From positions 525,156 through 589,155 of the forward strand of contig NZ_JAJNDV010000001.1 of NCBI RefSeq assembly GCF_021043375.1: a DNA stretch of 64,000 bases, in the 5' to 3' direction. Positions within the stretch are counted from its first letter, which is position 1. The number at the start of each line of letters is the position of its first letter. Below are positions 1 through 9,818 of this stretch, one piece after another. The notes beneath the pieces were generated by a model, which was given only the letters and a program-made list of their open reading frames with translations, did no database searches and had not been told where the DNA came from. The translations under genes and the position numbers were made by a program. This DNA comes from Sphingomonas sp. IC-56. Its GTDB lineage: Bacteria > Pseudomonadota > Alphaproteobacteria > Sphingomonadales > Sphingomonadaceae.

Positions 1-279
1 GCCGACGCTTTCGTGATCCTGGACGAGGCGCAGAACACCACGCCGGCGCAGATGAAGATGTTCCTCACCCGCTTCGGCCAGAACAGCCGCATGGTGGTGT
101 GCGGCGATCCGAACCAGACCGACCTTCCTGGCGGTCCCAATGCTTCGGGCCTGAACGACGCCGTCCGCCGGCTTGAGGGCCTCGAAGGCATTGCCATCAG
201 CCGCTTCAATGCCGGCGACGTGGTTCGTCACCCGCTGGTCGGGCGCATCGTCTATGCCTATGAAGGCCCGGATGCTTGA
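1..279 (+). CDS. phoH: PhoH family ATPase, 3' end only
   Basis: This is the C-terminal 92 codons of a PhoH-type nucleotide-binding protein; the start lies before the window. The Walker B region is visible in the first residues (FVILDEAQN), followed by the family's [11 protein letters not shown] and the sensor-like [10 protein letters not shown]. PhoH is a cytoplasmic P-loop NTPase usually next to ybeY, and the stop here overlaps the ybeY start by 8 bases, fitting one operon. Substrate and exact role of PhoH remain poorly defined in the family. Confidence 0.93.
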   Translation, partial: ADAFVILDEAQNTTPAQMKMFLTRFGQNSRMVVCGDPNQTDLPGGPNASGLNDAVRRLEGLEGIAISRFNAGDVVRHPLVGRIVYAYEGPDA

Positions 280-781
280 CGTTGCCGCTCTTCCCGAAGC
301 CCCGTGGCCCGATGCCGACTGGGACGCCCTAGCCAATCGCGCGGCCGAGGCGGCGATCCGGGAGACGCCCTATGCGGAGTGGCTAGGCTGGCCGACCGCG
401 ATCGAAGTCGCGGTGCGGCTGACCAGCGACGAGGAGGTGCGCATCCTCAACCGCGACTATCGGCAAAAGGACAAGCCGACCAACGTCCTGTCCTTTCCGA
501 TGATCCAGCCCGACCTGCTCGATGCCGTCACGCAGAACAGCGATGATGGCGAAGTCATTTTGGGCGACATCATTCTGGCGCATGACGTCTGCGTAGCCGA
601 GGCGGCCGAGCGCGGCATCTCGACGCAGGACCATGCCACCCACCTGATTGTCCATGGCGTGCTCCATCTGCTAGGCTACGACCATATGGACGATGCCGAG
701 GCCGAGGCGATGGAGGAGATGGAGCGCTCCGCGCTTTCCAAGCTTGGCCTGCACGACCCCTATACCGTTCGCGAGGATTGA
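272..781 (+). CDS. ybeY: Endoribonuclease YbeY
   Basis: A 169-residue cytoplasmic metalloprotein needed for rRNA maturation and 70S quality control. The signature zinc motif [11 protein letters not shown] is intact near residues 125-135, with three histidines to hold the metal, and the family block TNVLSFPM lies upstream of it. The ATG at 272 is chosen because it overlaps the phoH stop, as is usual for this gene pair; longer readings in the same frame run into phoH. The stop is followed 8 bases later by corC, so phoH-ybeY-corC reads as one transcription unit. Confidence 0.95.
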   Translation: MLDVAALPEAPWPDADWDALANRAAEAAIRETPYAEWLGWPTAIEVAVRLTSDEEVRILNRDYRQKDKPTNVLSFPMIQPDLLDAVTQNSDDGEVILGDIILAHDVCVAEAAERGISTQDHATHLIVHGVLHLLGYDHMDDAEAEAMEEMERSALSKLGLHDPYTVRED

Positions 782-789
782 CCACGAAC

Positions 790-1725
790 ATGCCCGAGGG
801 CCCCAGTACCGGCACCACTTCCGGTCACACTACCAACACCACCCAGGATTCCAGCGAAGGCGGCGGCATATGGCGCGGCATTCGCACCTTGTTGTTCGGT
901 GACGAACAGGAAGAAACGCTGCGCGACCGCCTGGAAGAGGCGATCGACGAAGCCGATGAAGAGGGCAGCAAGACGCCGGTAGGCGACCTTGCACCGATCG
1001 AGCGGCAGATGCTGCGCAATCTGCTGCATTTCGGCGAATGCGACGCCGGCGACATGGGCGTACCGCGCGCCGACATCATCGCTGTCGAGGAAAGCACCAG
1101 CTTTGCCGGGCTGGTCGCGCTGTTTGCCGAGGCTGGGCACAGTCGGCTGCCGGTCTATCGCGACGAGCTCGATACCATCATCGGCATGGTCCATATCAAG
1201 GACGTGTTCGCGATCCTGGCCAATGGTGCACCCCATCCGGACAGCATCGCCGAACTGATCCGCCAGCCGCTCTATGTGCCGCAATCGATGGGTGCGATCG
1301 ACCTGCTTGCGCAGATGCAGCTGAGCCGCACGCACCTCGCCGTGGTGCTCGACGAATATTCGGGCACCGAGGGGCTGATTACCATCGAGGATCTGATCGA
1401 AGAGATCGTCGGCGAGATCGAGGACGAGCATGACGATGCCCCCACCGCGCTGATCGTGCCGATCGACGGCGGCGGCTGGGAAGCCGATGCGCGGGCCGAG
1501 CTGGAAGACATTGCCGAGATGATCGACCCGCGCCTGGCCGAAGTCGAGGAGGATGTCGATACGATCGGCGGTCTGGCCTTCGTGCTGGCCGGGCAGGTGC
1601 CCAAGCCCGGAGATTGCCTGGAGCATTCCAGCGGCTGGAAGCTGGAAGTGATCGACGCCGACGGCCGCAAGGTGAACCGCCTGCGCCTGCACCCGCCGGT
1701 GCAGCGTATCGAGGACGAAGAATGA
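790..1725 (+). CDS. corC: CorC/HlyC family CBS-domain protein
   Basis: A 311-residue cytoplasmic protein of the hemolysin C/CorC family linked to magnesium/cobalt efflux or membrane ion homeostasis. A poly-Thr/Ser N-terminus leads to a CBS pair at about residues 75-195 (SRLPVYRDELDTIIGMVHIKDVF, then DEYSGTEGLITIEDL) and a C-terminal CorC_HlyC domain (about 215-305, DTIGGLAFVLAGQVPKPGD). No transmembrane segment is seen, unlike the YtfL-type relatives. ATG 790 is preferred; a TTG at 778 in the same frame overlaps the ybeY stop and is a possible alternative. The stop overlaps the next gene by ATGA. Confidence 0.92.
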   Translation: MPEGPSTGTTSGHTTNTTQDSSEGGGIWRGIRTLLFGDEQEETLRDRLEEAIDEADEEGSKTPVGDLAPIERQMLRNLLHFGECDAGDMGVPRADIIAVEESTSFAGLVALFAEAGHSRLPVYRDELDTIIGMVHIKDVFAILANGAPHPDSIAELIRQPLYVPQSMGAIDLLAQMQLSRTHLAVVLDEYSGTEGLITIEDLIEEIVGEIEDEHDDAPTALIVPIDGGGWEADARAELEDIAEMIDPRLAEVEEDVDTIGGLAFVLAGQVPKPGDCLEHSSGWKLEVIDADGRKVNRLRLHPPVQRIEDEE

Positions 1726-3113
1726 AGAAGTGGATGAAGCGCCTCCTGATCCTGCTGGTGGCGGTACTGGTCGTTGGCGGCGGCGTGTTGTTCTACCTGT
1801 CGCGCCCCGACAAGGCACAACTCAGCGAGCAGGCCGTCACCGGCCGCGTGCCGCAGCTGAGCACCACCCGCACCCAGACGCTGCCGACCGTCGGCATAGC
1901 CAAGCCGGTCGGCTGGAACGGCAGCAAGCCGACCGCGGCCGCGGGGCTTCAGGTCGTCGCCTTTGCCGACAAGCTCGACCATCCACGCTGGCTCTACCGC
2001 CTGCCGAACGGCGATGTGCTGGTGGCGGAGACCAATTCGCCGCCACGTGAAGGCGGCGGGATCACCGGCTTCTTCATGCGCGTGTTCATGGGCCGTGCAG
2101 GCGCCGGCGTGCCTTCGGCCAACCGCATCACCCTGCTGCGCGACATCAATGGCGACGGCGTTGCCGATCGGCGTTCCGTGCTGCTGACCGGGCTCAACTC
2201 GCCCTACGGCATGGCGCTAGCGGGCAACTGGCTTTACGTCGCCAACACCGATGCGCTGGTGCGCTTCCCCTTCGCTCCCGGCCAGACCAGGATCACCGCC
2301 AAGGCAGAGAAGGTCGTAGACTTGCCCGGAGGCGGCAATCACTGGGCGCGCAACGTGGTCGCCGCACCTGACGGCAAGTCGCTCTATGTCAGCATCGGCT
2401 CTGCTTCGAACATCGCCGAGAATGGGCTGGAGGCCGAAGGCGCCGCCTATACGGCGCAAGGCCCCGCCGAAATGGCGCGCGCCAGCAGCAAGGCCGGCCG
2501 CGCGATGATCGTCCAGGTGTTCCCCGATACCAAGAAACTGCGCCTGTTCGCCTGGGGCCTGCGCAACGTCAACGGCATGGGCTTCGAGCCGCACACCGGC
2601 GCGCTGTGGGCCGTGGTGAACGAGCGCGACATGCTCGGATCGGACATGCCGCCCGATTACCTGACCCAGGTCGATTTCGGCGGTTTCTATGGCTGGCCCT
2701 GGAATTTCTGGGGCGGCTATGAAGACAAGCGCGTCGAGCCGGGACGGCCCGATCTGCGCGAATATACCAAGCGCCCGGACTTCGCGCTCGGCGCGCACAC
2801 TGCGCCGCTCGGCATGAGCTTCGCCAGCGACGCCAAGCTTGGCGGAAGCTGGGGCAATGGCGCGTTTGTCGGCCTGCACGGCTCGTGGAACCGCACGCCG
2901 CCTTCGGGCTACAAGGTTGTGTATGTGCCGTTCGCCGACAACGGCTTCCCGGTGCGTGATGCCAAGCCGGTCGACGTGCTCACCGGCTTCATCAACCCCG
3001 ATGGCAAGACGGTGAAGGGCCGCCCCGTCGGCGTCATCACCGACGCCACCGGCGCGCTGCTGGTCGCAGACGATGTCGGCAACATGATCTGGCGGGTCAG
3101 CGCGGCGCAGTAG
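1722..3113 (+). CDS. Membrane-anchored sorbosone dehydrogenase-like beta-propeller protein
   Basis: A 463-residue protein with one N-terminal hydrophobic segment (residues about 7-25, LLILLVAVLVVGGGVLFYL), so probably anchored in the inner membrane and facing the periplasm. The rest is a six-bladed-propeller PQQ-type sugar/sorbosone dehydrogenase fold: LPNGDVLVAET, YVANTDALVRF, RNVNGMGFEP, LLVADDVGN. The substrate cannot be told. ATG 1722 overlaps the corC stop (ATGA), so it is probably translated with corC. A second protein of the same family starts at 43498. Family membership is fairly sure; enzymatic activity and PQQ dependence are inferred. Confidence 0.85.
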   Translation: MKKWMKRLLILLVAVLVVGGGVLFYLSRPDKAQLSEQAVTGRVPQLSTTRTQTLPTVGIAKPVGWNGSKPTAAAGLQVVAFADKLDHPRWLYRLPNGDVLVAETNSPPREGGGITGFFMRVFMGRAGAGVPSANRITLLRDINGDGVADRRSVLLTGLNSPYGMALAGNWLYVANTDALVRFPFAPGQTRITAKAEKVVDLPGGGNHWARNVVAAPDGKSLYVSIGSASNIAENGLEAEGAAYTAQGPAEMARASSKAGRAMIVQVFPDTKKLRLFAWGLRNVNGMGFEPHTGALWAVVNERDMLGSDMPPDYLTQVDFGGFYGWPWNFWGGYEDKRVEPGRPDLREYTKRPDFALGAHTAPLGMSFASDAKLGGSWGNGAFVGLHGSWNRTPPSGYKVVYVPFADNGFPVRDAKPVDVLTGFINPDGKTVKGRPVGVITDATGALLVADDVGNMIWRVSAAQ

Positions 3114-3124
3114 CGGCGCCGGAT

Positions 3125-3172
3125 CCTGGGCGCGACGCACCCGCCTTGTCGTCCAGGTCCCCTGCGCCCAGG
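3125..3172 (+). terminator. Candidate terminator hairpin after the sorbosone dehydrogenase-like gene
   Basis: A perfect 9-base inverted repeat, CCTGGGCGC at 3125-3133 and GCGCCCAGG at 3164-3172, with a 30-base loop and only a short CTTTGG after it. The position just past the stop at 3113 fits termination, but the long loop and lack of a T-run keep this tentative. Confidence 0.4.
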
Positions 3173-3204
3173 CTTTGGATCGCAAAATGGAGAGGAGGCG
3201 AACC

Positions 3205-3417
3205 ATGGCTGACGAACCCACAAAGGGACCCGCTTCCTACTTCCCGTCGATCGAGCAGAAATATGGCAAGCCCATTGCCGAGTGGCAGGCGCTGATCCGC
3301 ACGCATCTTCCGGCCAAGCATGTGGAGTTGGTCGCCATGCTGAAGAACGATCACCAGATGGGGCATGGCCATGCCAATGCGTTGGTGGCCCACACCCTGG
3401 CGGCAGAACAGGACTGA
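3205..3417 (+). CDS. DUF4287 family small protein
   Basis: A 70-residue soluble protein with the DUF4287 pattern: SYFPSIEQKYGKPIAEW, then HVELVAMLKNDHQMGHGHANALVAHTL. Function unknown for the family. The start at 3205 is set by a strong AGGAGG at 3193-3198 six bases upstream. It stands alone, 91 bases after the previous gene and facing the opposite-strand PHA-system gene. Confidence 0.85.
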   Translation: MADEPTKGPASYFPSIEQKYGKPIAEWQALIRTHLPAKHVELVAMLKNDHQMGHGHANALVAHTLAAEQD

Positions 3418-3445
3418 GCGTACCGCCCGCGCCGGCAGCGGCGGG

Positions 3446-3748
3446 TTACTTCAGGAGCTTGGGCGCTTCGCGCGCGAGCTTCTCGCGGATCTTGCCCGCG
3501 AACAGCGCGAGCATCGGCGGCAGGTCGACCACGGCGTGGACCTTGTCCTCGAATACCTCCAGCCGACTGGCGACCTTCTGGCCCATGGCGCTCACGGTGA
3601 AGTGCATCGTGTCGCCTTCCCAGCGCTGATCGACAGTGCCGCCGCCGGGGAACATGTCGGCCAGCTTGCCGATGCCGCCGCCGATGCGGGTCTTGGCGGC
3701 GTCGCGGCCCAGCTTGTGGGGAATGTCGAGCGTAATCGGATCAGCCAC
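3446..3748 (-). CDS. Polyhydroxyalkanoic acid system family protein
   Basis: A 100-residue protein that looks like the PHA_gran_rgn family (DIPHKLGRDAAKTRI, then MGQKVASRLEVFEDKVHAVVDLP). Members are linked to PHA granules in some bacteria, but the fold resembles a small ligand/lipid-binding domain and the real job is uncertain. It starts with GTG at 3748, preceded by a GAGG. It ends the minus-strand trio with the VOC protein and the methyltransferase-like gene. No PHA synthase is in the window. Confidence 0.8.
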   Translation of the reverse strand: MADPITLDIPHKLGRDAAKTRIGGGIGKLADMFPGGGTVDQRWEGDTMHFTVSAMGQKVASRLEVFEDKVHAVVDLPPMLALFAGKIREKLAREAPKLLK

Positions 3749-3756
3749 GGAGTACC

Positions 3757-4176
3757 TCAGCGTGCAAATAGAAGGGAGTCATCGGCAAACGCCTTGAACT
3801 CGAGCGCGTTGCCGCTGGGGTCGCGAAAGAACATCGTCGCCTGTTCGCCGACCTGGCCCTTGAAGCGGACATGCGGCGCGATGCCGAAGGGAATGCCGGC
3901 TGTCTCGACCCGCGCGGCCAGCGCTTCCCAGTCCGGCATCGTGAGCACCACGCCGAAGTGCGGCACCGGCACGTCATGGCCGTCCACGGCGCTGGCGGCG
4001 GTCACCGGCTTAGTGGCGGTATCCAAGTGCGCGACGATCTGATGCCCGAACAGGTCGAAGTCGATCCAGTGATCGGACGAGCGCCCCTCCGGGCAGCCGA
4101 GCACGTCACCGTAGAAAGTGCGGGCCGCAGCAAGGTCGTGGACCGGAAAGGCGAGATGGAACGGGCGCAGAGACAT
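3757..4176 (-). CDS. VOC superfamily (glyoxalase/dioxygenase-like) protein
   Basis: A 139-residue vicinal oxygen chelate protein with two beta-alpha-beta-beta-beta modules. Landmarks are [27 protein letters not shown] at the start and [15 protein letters not shown] at the end. Possible metal ligands are His near residue 5, a central His in VPHFGVVL and the Glu in ALEFKAF. It resembles the extradiol-dioxygenase-like group acting on small molecules; substrate unknown. ATG 4176 is chosen because the fold begins there; a longer reading adds 33 residues of low-complexity sequence. It lies 8 bases upstream of the PHA-system gene. Confidence 0.82.
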   Translation of the reverse strand: MSLRPFHLAFPVHDLAAARTFYGDVLGCPEGRSSDHWIDFDLFGHQIVAHLDTATKPVTAASAVDGHDVPVPHFGVVLTMPDWEALAARVETAGIPFGIAPHVRFKGQVGEQATMFFRDPSGNALEFKAFADDSLLFAR

Positions 4177-4225
4177 GCCCCCGCTCCTACTCGAAGATGG
4201 ATTGCGAGCGAAGCGCGATCCTGCC

Positions 4226-5095
4226 TCAAGCGGCCGAAGCGGATGCGTGCTCAAGCGCTGGTGGCAGGAAGTCATCCATTAGCAGCATGGGATGGGGATA
4301 CTGGAAGGTGTTCGCCGCCATCGGCAGTACGACACCCTCTGCGGCACCGGGAAGGAAGTAGTTGCCCTGATACGCGTTGGGCTGCGTCATCGGACCCTCC
4401 GGATACGCTTCTCCGATCGTCGCGAACTTCAAATCCATGCCAAATACGGCAAACAGAGCCATATCGACGAAGTTCATGTGGTCAATCGTGCCGCGTAGAT
4501 GCGTATCCTGGGCGATTATCGCTTCGATCTTGTCCCTGACGAAGGATAGCGAGGCCATGTCTTTTACAACTTGATTGAAGTCGTGCGCGCCATCGTGATG
4601 GATGATGTAACGGCTTGTCGTATTCGCCAACATCCCGTGACGGACATAGGATGGCAAGTCACCGTGGAAGAGGCGAATCCTGGTGGCGGCTTCCGGATAC
4701 ATGCGGCGAACACGCTCATAGCTGAACCGCAGAAAGTCTGCACTGACATCGACCAGGTCCAGGTCGAAATCGAAGGGCTGCATGCACCCGGCAAGATAGG
4801 AGGTCGACCCGCCCATGAAGACGCCAACTTCGACGACCCGATCAAACTGCCCATTCAGATCGCGCAGTGTGCGGACGAGGTCGTAATAGTATTTGGCTGA
4901 GCACTGATCCTCATACCCGAGATCGAGCGCCGCAAGCCGATCAGCGACGCGGTCGTAAATACGGTTCTGTCCGGCATGTTTGCGCGACTGAGACACCGAC
5001 TGATAGCCGGAATAGATGGTGATCCCGAAATGCTCTGCTAGCTTGGTCTGATCCTGTGCCTGCTCGTCAGGCTGGATGAAGCCGCCAAATGTCAT
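4226..5095 (-). CDS. SAM-dependent methyltransferase-like protein, possible acquired gene
   Basis: A 289-residue protein whose centre has a class I methyltransferase-like nucleotide-binding loop ([20 protein letters not shown], about residues 85-105), followed by the acidic beta-2 [10 protein letters not shown] and DG motifs ([13 protein letters not shown]). This matches class I enzymes that use one polypeptide for cofactor binding, but the substrate is unknown. Two 60-base stretches inside it (4561-4680) count to about 48% and 55% G+C, well below neighbouring genes, which suggests transfer from another genome. It is transcribed divergently from lnt. Function is inferred only at fold level. 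Confidence 0.65.
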   Translation of the reverse strand: MTFGGFIQPDEQAQDQTKLAEHFGITIYSGYQSVSQSRKHAGQNRIYDRVADRLAALDLGYEDQCSAKYYYDLVRTLRDLNGQFDRVVEVGVFMGGSTSYLAGCMQPFDFDLDLVDVSADFLRFSYERVRRMYPEAATRIRLFHGDLPSYVRHGMLANTTSRYIIHHDGAHDFNQVVKDMASLSFVRDKIEAIIAQDTHLRGTIDHMNFVDMALFAVFGMDLKFATIGEAYPEGPMTQPNAYQGNYFLPGAAEGVVLPMAANTFQYPHPMLLMDDFLPPALEHASASAA

Positions 5096-5136
5096 GGTGT
5101 CCCTCTTAGATGCTGGACCCGTCGAAAAATCATGGG

Positions 5137-5155
5137 CCTCTATGGTTTATAGAGG
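5137..5155. other. Stem-loop between the methyltransferase-like gene and lnt
   Basis: A perfect 7-base stem (CCTCTAT / ATAGAGG) with a GGTTT loop. Read on the minus strand it is followed by a short T-run a few bases on. It lies in the 143-base divergent region, so it could be a 5' leader structure for the minus-strand gene or an operator; no function is shown. Confidence 0.3.
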
Positions 5156-5238
5156 GAAAACCATGTGATCGTTTCGGATCTGGACTGACATTCGTTCTCA
5201 CTCTCCCGCTTTGCAGCGCCTTTTGATAGAGGCAGCAC

Positions 5239-6780
5239 ATGCTCCGCCGCCCGCTGCTCCTCGCCCTGGCCATCGGCCTTTTGTCGCCTGTCGGATTTGC
5301 GCCGCTGGACCTGTGGTTCGTCACACTCGCCTGCTTCGCGGCGCTGCTGTGGCTGGTGCATCAGGCGCCGAGCCTCAAGTCGGCTTTGGCGCGCGGGTGG
5401 GTGTTCGGCGTCGGGCACTTCACCATCGGGAATAACTGGATTCAGCACGCCTTCGACTATCAGGATCGGATGCCGCCGGTGCTGGGCTATTTCGCGGTGG
5501 TGGCGCTAGCGCTGTACCTGGCGGTGTTTCCGGCGCTGGCGATGGGGCTAGCATGGCGGTTCAGCCGCACGGTTCGGTCCCGGGGCGAGCTGCCCGACCT
5601 TCCCTGCGTGCTGGCCGCCGCCGCGGCCTGGATCGTCACCGAATGGCTGCGGGGCACGCTGTTCACCGGTTATCCGTGGAATCCGCTGGGGGTGCTGTGG
5701 CTGCCGACGCCAGTGGCGCACATCGCAGCGTGGATCGGCACCTATGCCTTGTCGGGCGTGGCGGTGCTCGCTGCGGGCACGCTGCTTCTGGCAGCGACCC
5801 GCCGCTTCGTTCCGCTTGGCGTCAGCGCCGCAGTGTTCGCGGCATGCTTCCTGCTGCCCGACCGCGCACCGGAAGCACCCGCGGGCACACCGCATGTCCG
5901 AGTGGTCCAGCCCAATCTCGGCCAAGAGAATGTCAGCGCCCCCGACTATCCCGAGCGCGCCATCGAGCAGCTGATGCAGGGCAGCGGCCAGCCCGGCGCC
6001 GTGCCCCGCCTGGTCGTGTGGCCCGAGGGGATGGTGAACCATTATGTCGAGGACGATTATCCCGATCCGCGCTTTTATCGCCGCGGCGATCCGCGCTGGG
6101 TGCGTGGCAAGATCGCGGCTATTCTTGGGCCCCGCGATATCGCGCTGGTCAGCGGCAACGCGCTGTTCTTCGATCGCAGCGGCACGCTGACCGGCGCGGG
6201 AAACTCCGTCTGGCCGCTGGAGCCCTCCGGCATGCTCGGCCAGCGCTACGACAAGGCGCATCTGGTGCCCTATGGCGAGTATCTGCCAATGCGCGGGCTG
6301 CTCGAGCCGCTGGGATTGTCGCGGCTGGTGATGGGGGATGTCGATTATGTGCCTGGGCCTGGTCCGGCGACCCTGAGCATCCCCGGCTTCGGCAAGATTG
6401 GCGTGCAGGTCTGCTACGAGATCATCTTCTCCGGGCAGGTGGTGGACCCGAAGAACCGACCGGACATGTTGTTCAATCCCTCCAACGACGCGTGGTTCGG
6501 TAGCTGGGGTCCGCCCGAGCATCTTGCCCAAGCCAGGCTGCGGGCGATCGAGGAAGGTTTGCCCGTACTCCGTTCCACCCCGACCGGCATTTCCGCAGTG
6601 ATCGACGCGCGCGGGCACGTGCTGGGCAGCGTTCCCGCAAGCCAGCAGGGCGCGATCGAAATGCCCCTGCCCCGCCCGCTGCCGCCGACGCTCTTCTCGC
6701 GGGTCGGCAATTGGATGGTGTTGATCGCTGCCGGGGTGCTGCTGCTCTTGGCCGTTGCCATCCGCCGCCGGGCCAGCTAG
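5239..6780 (+). CDS. lnt: Apolipoprotein N-acyltransferase
   Basis: A 513-residue inner-membrane enzyme that adds the third acyl chain to lipoproteins. The N-terminal half has six or so hydrophobic segments, followed by a periplasmic nitrilase-like domain. The catalytic triad is visible: Glu263 (VVWPEGM), Lys339 (YDKAHLVPYGEYLP) and Cys392 (GVQVCYEIIF). A last membrane segment lies near the C-terminus (WMVLIAAGVLLLLAVAI). Length fits the family. In related bacteria lnt follows corC directly; here about 3.5 kb of other genes separates them. Confidence 0.95.
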   Translation: MLRRPLLLALAIGLLSPVGFAPLDLWFVTLACFAALLWLVHQAPSLKSALARGWVFGVGHFTIGNNWIQHAFDYQDRMPPVLGYFAVVALALYLAVFPALAMGLAWRFSRTVRSRGELPDLPCVLAAAAAWIVTEWLRGTLFTGYPWNPLGVLWLPTPVAHIAAWIGTYALSGVAVLAAGTLLLAATRRFVPLGVSAAVFAACFLLPDRAPEAPAGTPHVRVVQPNLGQENVSAPDYPERAIEQLMQGSGQPGAVPRLVVWPEGMVNHYVEDDYPDPRFYRRGDPRWVRGKIAAILGPRDIALVSGNALFFDRSGTLTGAGNSVWPLEPSGMLGQRYDKAHLVPYGEYLPMRGLLEPLGLSRLVMGDVDYVPGPGPATLSIPGFGKIGVQVCYEIIFSGQVVDPKNRPDMLFNPSNDAWFGSWGPPEHLAQARLRAIEEGLPVLRSTPTGISAVIDARGHVLGSVPASQQGAIEMPLPRPLPPTLFSRVGNWMVLIAAGVLLLLAVAIRRRAS

Positions 6781-6825
6781 GGCAGGGATATAAGGAAAGC
6801 TTTATATGGCATGGCAACGGCCTGC

Positions 6826-6849
6826 TTTCCTCCCACCCGCTCGAGGAAA
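6826..6849 (+). promoter_or_regulatory. RBS-sequestering hairpin in the metK leader
   Basis: TTTCCTC at 6826-6832 pairs perfectly with GAGGAAA at 6843-6849 across a 10-base loop. The right arm holds the metK Shine-Dalgarno, four bases before the ATG at 6853, so folding would block translation. Just upstream is CAACGGC, which loosely recalls the small SAM/SAH riboswitch class found before metK in other alphaproteobacteria. The hairpin is seen; ligand control is a guess. Confidence 0.5.
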
Positions 6850-6852
6850 ATC

Positions 6853-8061
<1,209 letters not shown>

Positions 8062-8084
8062 CACGTTGTTCCTGAAGAAAAGCG

Positions 8085-8113
8085 GGCCGGAGGGGCGATC
8101 CTCCGGCCTTTTT
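8085..8113 (+). terminator. Rho-independent terminator of metK
   Basis: GGCCGGAGG at 8085-8093 and CCTCCGGCC at 8100-8108 form a perfect 9-base stem with a 6-base loop, followed directly by five Ts. It lies 24 bases after the metK stop. Confidence 0.9.
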
Positions 8114-8251
8114 CTTGTCTGCACAGCATTCGCTTTTGGAGAAGCGTCTACGATTAGCTGGGGCCGCTCCCGCAGAGTCGGGTTCTACGGAAGCATCGTA
8201 AACGCTTCGGTAATCCTGTTTCTTCATGCAGGATTGCGGGAAAGGAATGGG

Positions 8252-9001
8252 ATGATGGAGTCGCAGGGGGAGCCCCGTCGAATGGCCGAGAACGCAAACA
8301 CGATAGCCTTTCAGCCGATCGCCGACACCGGCGCCGGCCGAGTCTATGCCTATGAGGCCGTGCTGCGTGGCGCTGGCGACACGAGCGCGCAGGAGATCCG
8401 CGCGTCGATGGATGCCGAAGCGCGCGTGAACTTCGACCGGCGCTGCGCCGTTGCGGCGATTCGCTGGGCGGCGGCGGCGGGACTTGGCACGAGCGGCGCG
8501 CGGCTGTGCATTCCCACCTTTGCCGATGCGATCACGGCACCGAGCGAGCACCTGCTGCCTGCGCTCCAGGCGGCACGCGCCTGCGGGGTGATTCCCGAGC
8601 GCCTGATCTTCGCGATCCACGATTACGAGGCGGTAAGCGGACCGCATCTGGCCGAGATCGTCCATGTCTATGGCAAGCTGGGCTGCCTGACCGCATTTGT
8701 GGGCCTGGGTCCGGGGCAATCGGGCCTGGGCACCTGCGGCCGCTACAAGCCCGATCTGGTGAAGCTGGAGCCGGAGCTGGTCTCCGGGATCGCGTCAAGC
8801 TGGTCGCGCCGCATCCTCCTGGAGGACCTGACGCCCAGGCTTCGCAGCCTTGGGCTCAAGGCGATTGCCACCGGCGTCGATTGCCCGACCGTGCTGGAAA
8901 AACTGGGCGGCTTCGGCCTGCACCTGGTGCAGGGCGAGGCGATCGCCAAGCCCGAAGCGGGCACCCTTCCCGCTCCACAGCTGCGCCGCGCCGCCGCCTA
9001 A
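8252..9001 (+). CDS. Degenerate EAL-domain protein
   Basis: A 249-residue soluble protein with an EAL phosphodiesterase fold but most catalytic positions lost. The EAL site reads YEAVLRG, but the ExTE metal site is replaced by FAIHDYEA, the DDFG loop by GLGPG, KID by KLE, and AEGVE by ATGVD. The QG near the C-terminus is kept. It should not cleave c-di-GMP; it may bind a nucleotide or a protein partner. The start at 8252 has AAGGA five bases upstream; ATG 8255 is equally possible. A second degenerate EAL gene lies at 9819 with a PAP2 gene between them. Confidence 0.8.
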   Translation: MMESQGEPRRMAENANTIAFQPIADTGAGRVYAYEAVLRGAGDTSAQEIRASMDAEARVNFDRRCAVAAIRWAAAAGLGTSGARLCIPTFADAITAPSEHLLPALQAARACGVIPERLIFAIHDYEAVSGPHLAEIVHVYGKLGCLTAFVGLGPGQSGLGTCGRYKPDLVKLEPELVSGIASSWSRRILLEDLTPRLRSLGLKAIATGVDCPTVLEKLGGFGLHLVQGEAIAKPEAGTLPAPQLRRAAA

Positions 9002-9010
9002 CCGTAGTGG

Positions 9011-9634
9011 CTACTCCATCCGCGTAGTGAGCGCCCCGGTGCCGGCGTTCACGGCCTTGTTCACGGCCGCCTCGGCAACCCATCCCACCACCGCGCCGGC
9101 GATCACGTCGCTCGTAAAGTGCGTGCCGCGCGGCAGCTGAACCAGACCAACTGCAGCGGCGAGGCCTGCAGCGGCATGGGACGCACCCGCGTATTCGCGG
9201 CTGAGCGCCCGCCCAACGGCCACCGCGCCGGCCGTGTGCCCGGACGGAAAGCTGTTCCAGGGCCCCTCATTCTTGTCGGCGTTCTTGTCCCGGTGCAGCA
9301 GGTAGCGCCCATCCTCCAGCATCTTGTGCGGCCGCGTGCGCGCGACATAGCGCTTGATCCCGGCCTTGATCGCAGTCGCCACGATTTCGCTCGCGAGCAT
9401 CCGTAGCCCGGCCCGCGCCAACCGTGGCCGGCGCAGCACCAGCCCGGCGGCGAGCGTCACGGCCGACGCAGCCAGCAAGGGCGGCTGGTCGGATAGCTCG
9501 CTCAGCGCCCCGACGGCCCGCACGGCTGGGTTGTCGCGATGCGCCACGGCGGCGGTGGCGATGCTGGCGTCGATCCGCTCGACCTTGCTGGCGCGCGCGG
9601 CAAGCTGCGAACCCTTCGACGTGTTCTTTCCCAT
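9011..9634 (-). CDS. PAP2 superfamily phosphatase
   Basis: A 207-residue membrane-associated protein of the type 2 phosphatidic acid phosphatase superfamily. The three signature motifs are present in order: KRYVARTRP, FPSGHT and PRGTHFTSDV, which supply the catalytic His, the base His and the phosphate-binding Arg/Lys residues. Several moderately hydrophobic helices surround them. Likely substrates are lipid phosphates or undecaprenyl pyrophosphate, but the sequence alone cannot decide. It lies on the opposite strand between the two degenerate EAL genes, ending 9 bases past the first one. Confidence 0.85.
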   Translation of the reverse strand: MGKNTSKGSQLAARASKVERIDASIATAAVAHRDNPAVRAVGALSELSDQPPLLAASAVTLAAGLVLRRPRLARAGLRMLASEIVATAIKAGIKRYVARTRPHKMLEDGRYLLHRDKNADKNEGPWNSFPSGHTAGAVAVGRALSREYAGASHAAAGLAAAVGLVQLPRGTHFTSDVIAGAVVGWVAEAAVNKAVNAGTGALTTRME

Positions 9635-9818
9635 GCCCTGACAACCCCCCGCTTCCGCGAAGGTTCGCCGGCAGGGTCGTTATAAACTGTTGCCGAGCCT
9701 CCCGTTCGCGGAGGCCCGGCCTCGGGAGAATCCCTATCGGGGGGAATCCAACGCGGCGACGCACGGAGTGTTCGGACGCGGCATTAACCAATAATTCACC
9801 GCTCGAAAGGGGAAGCCA

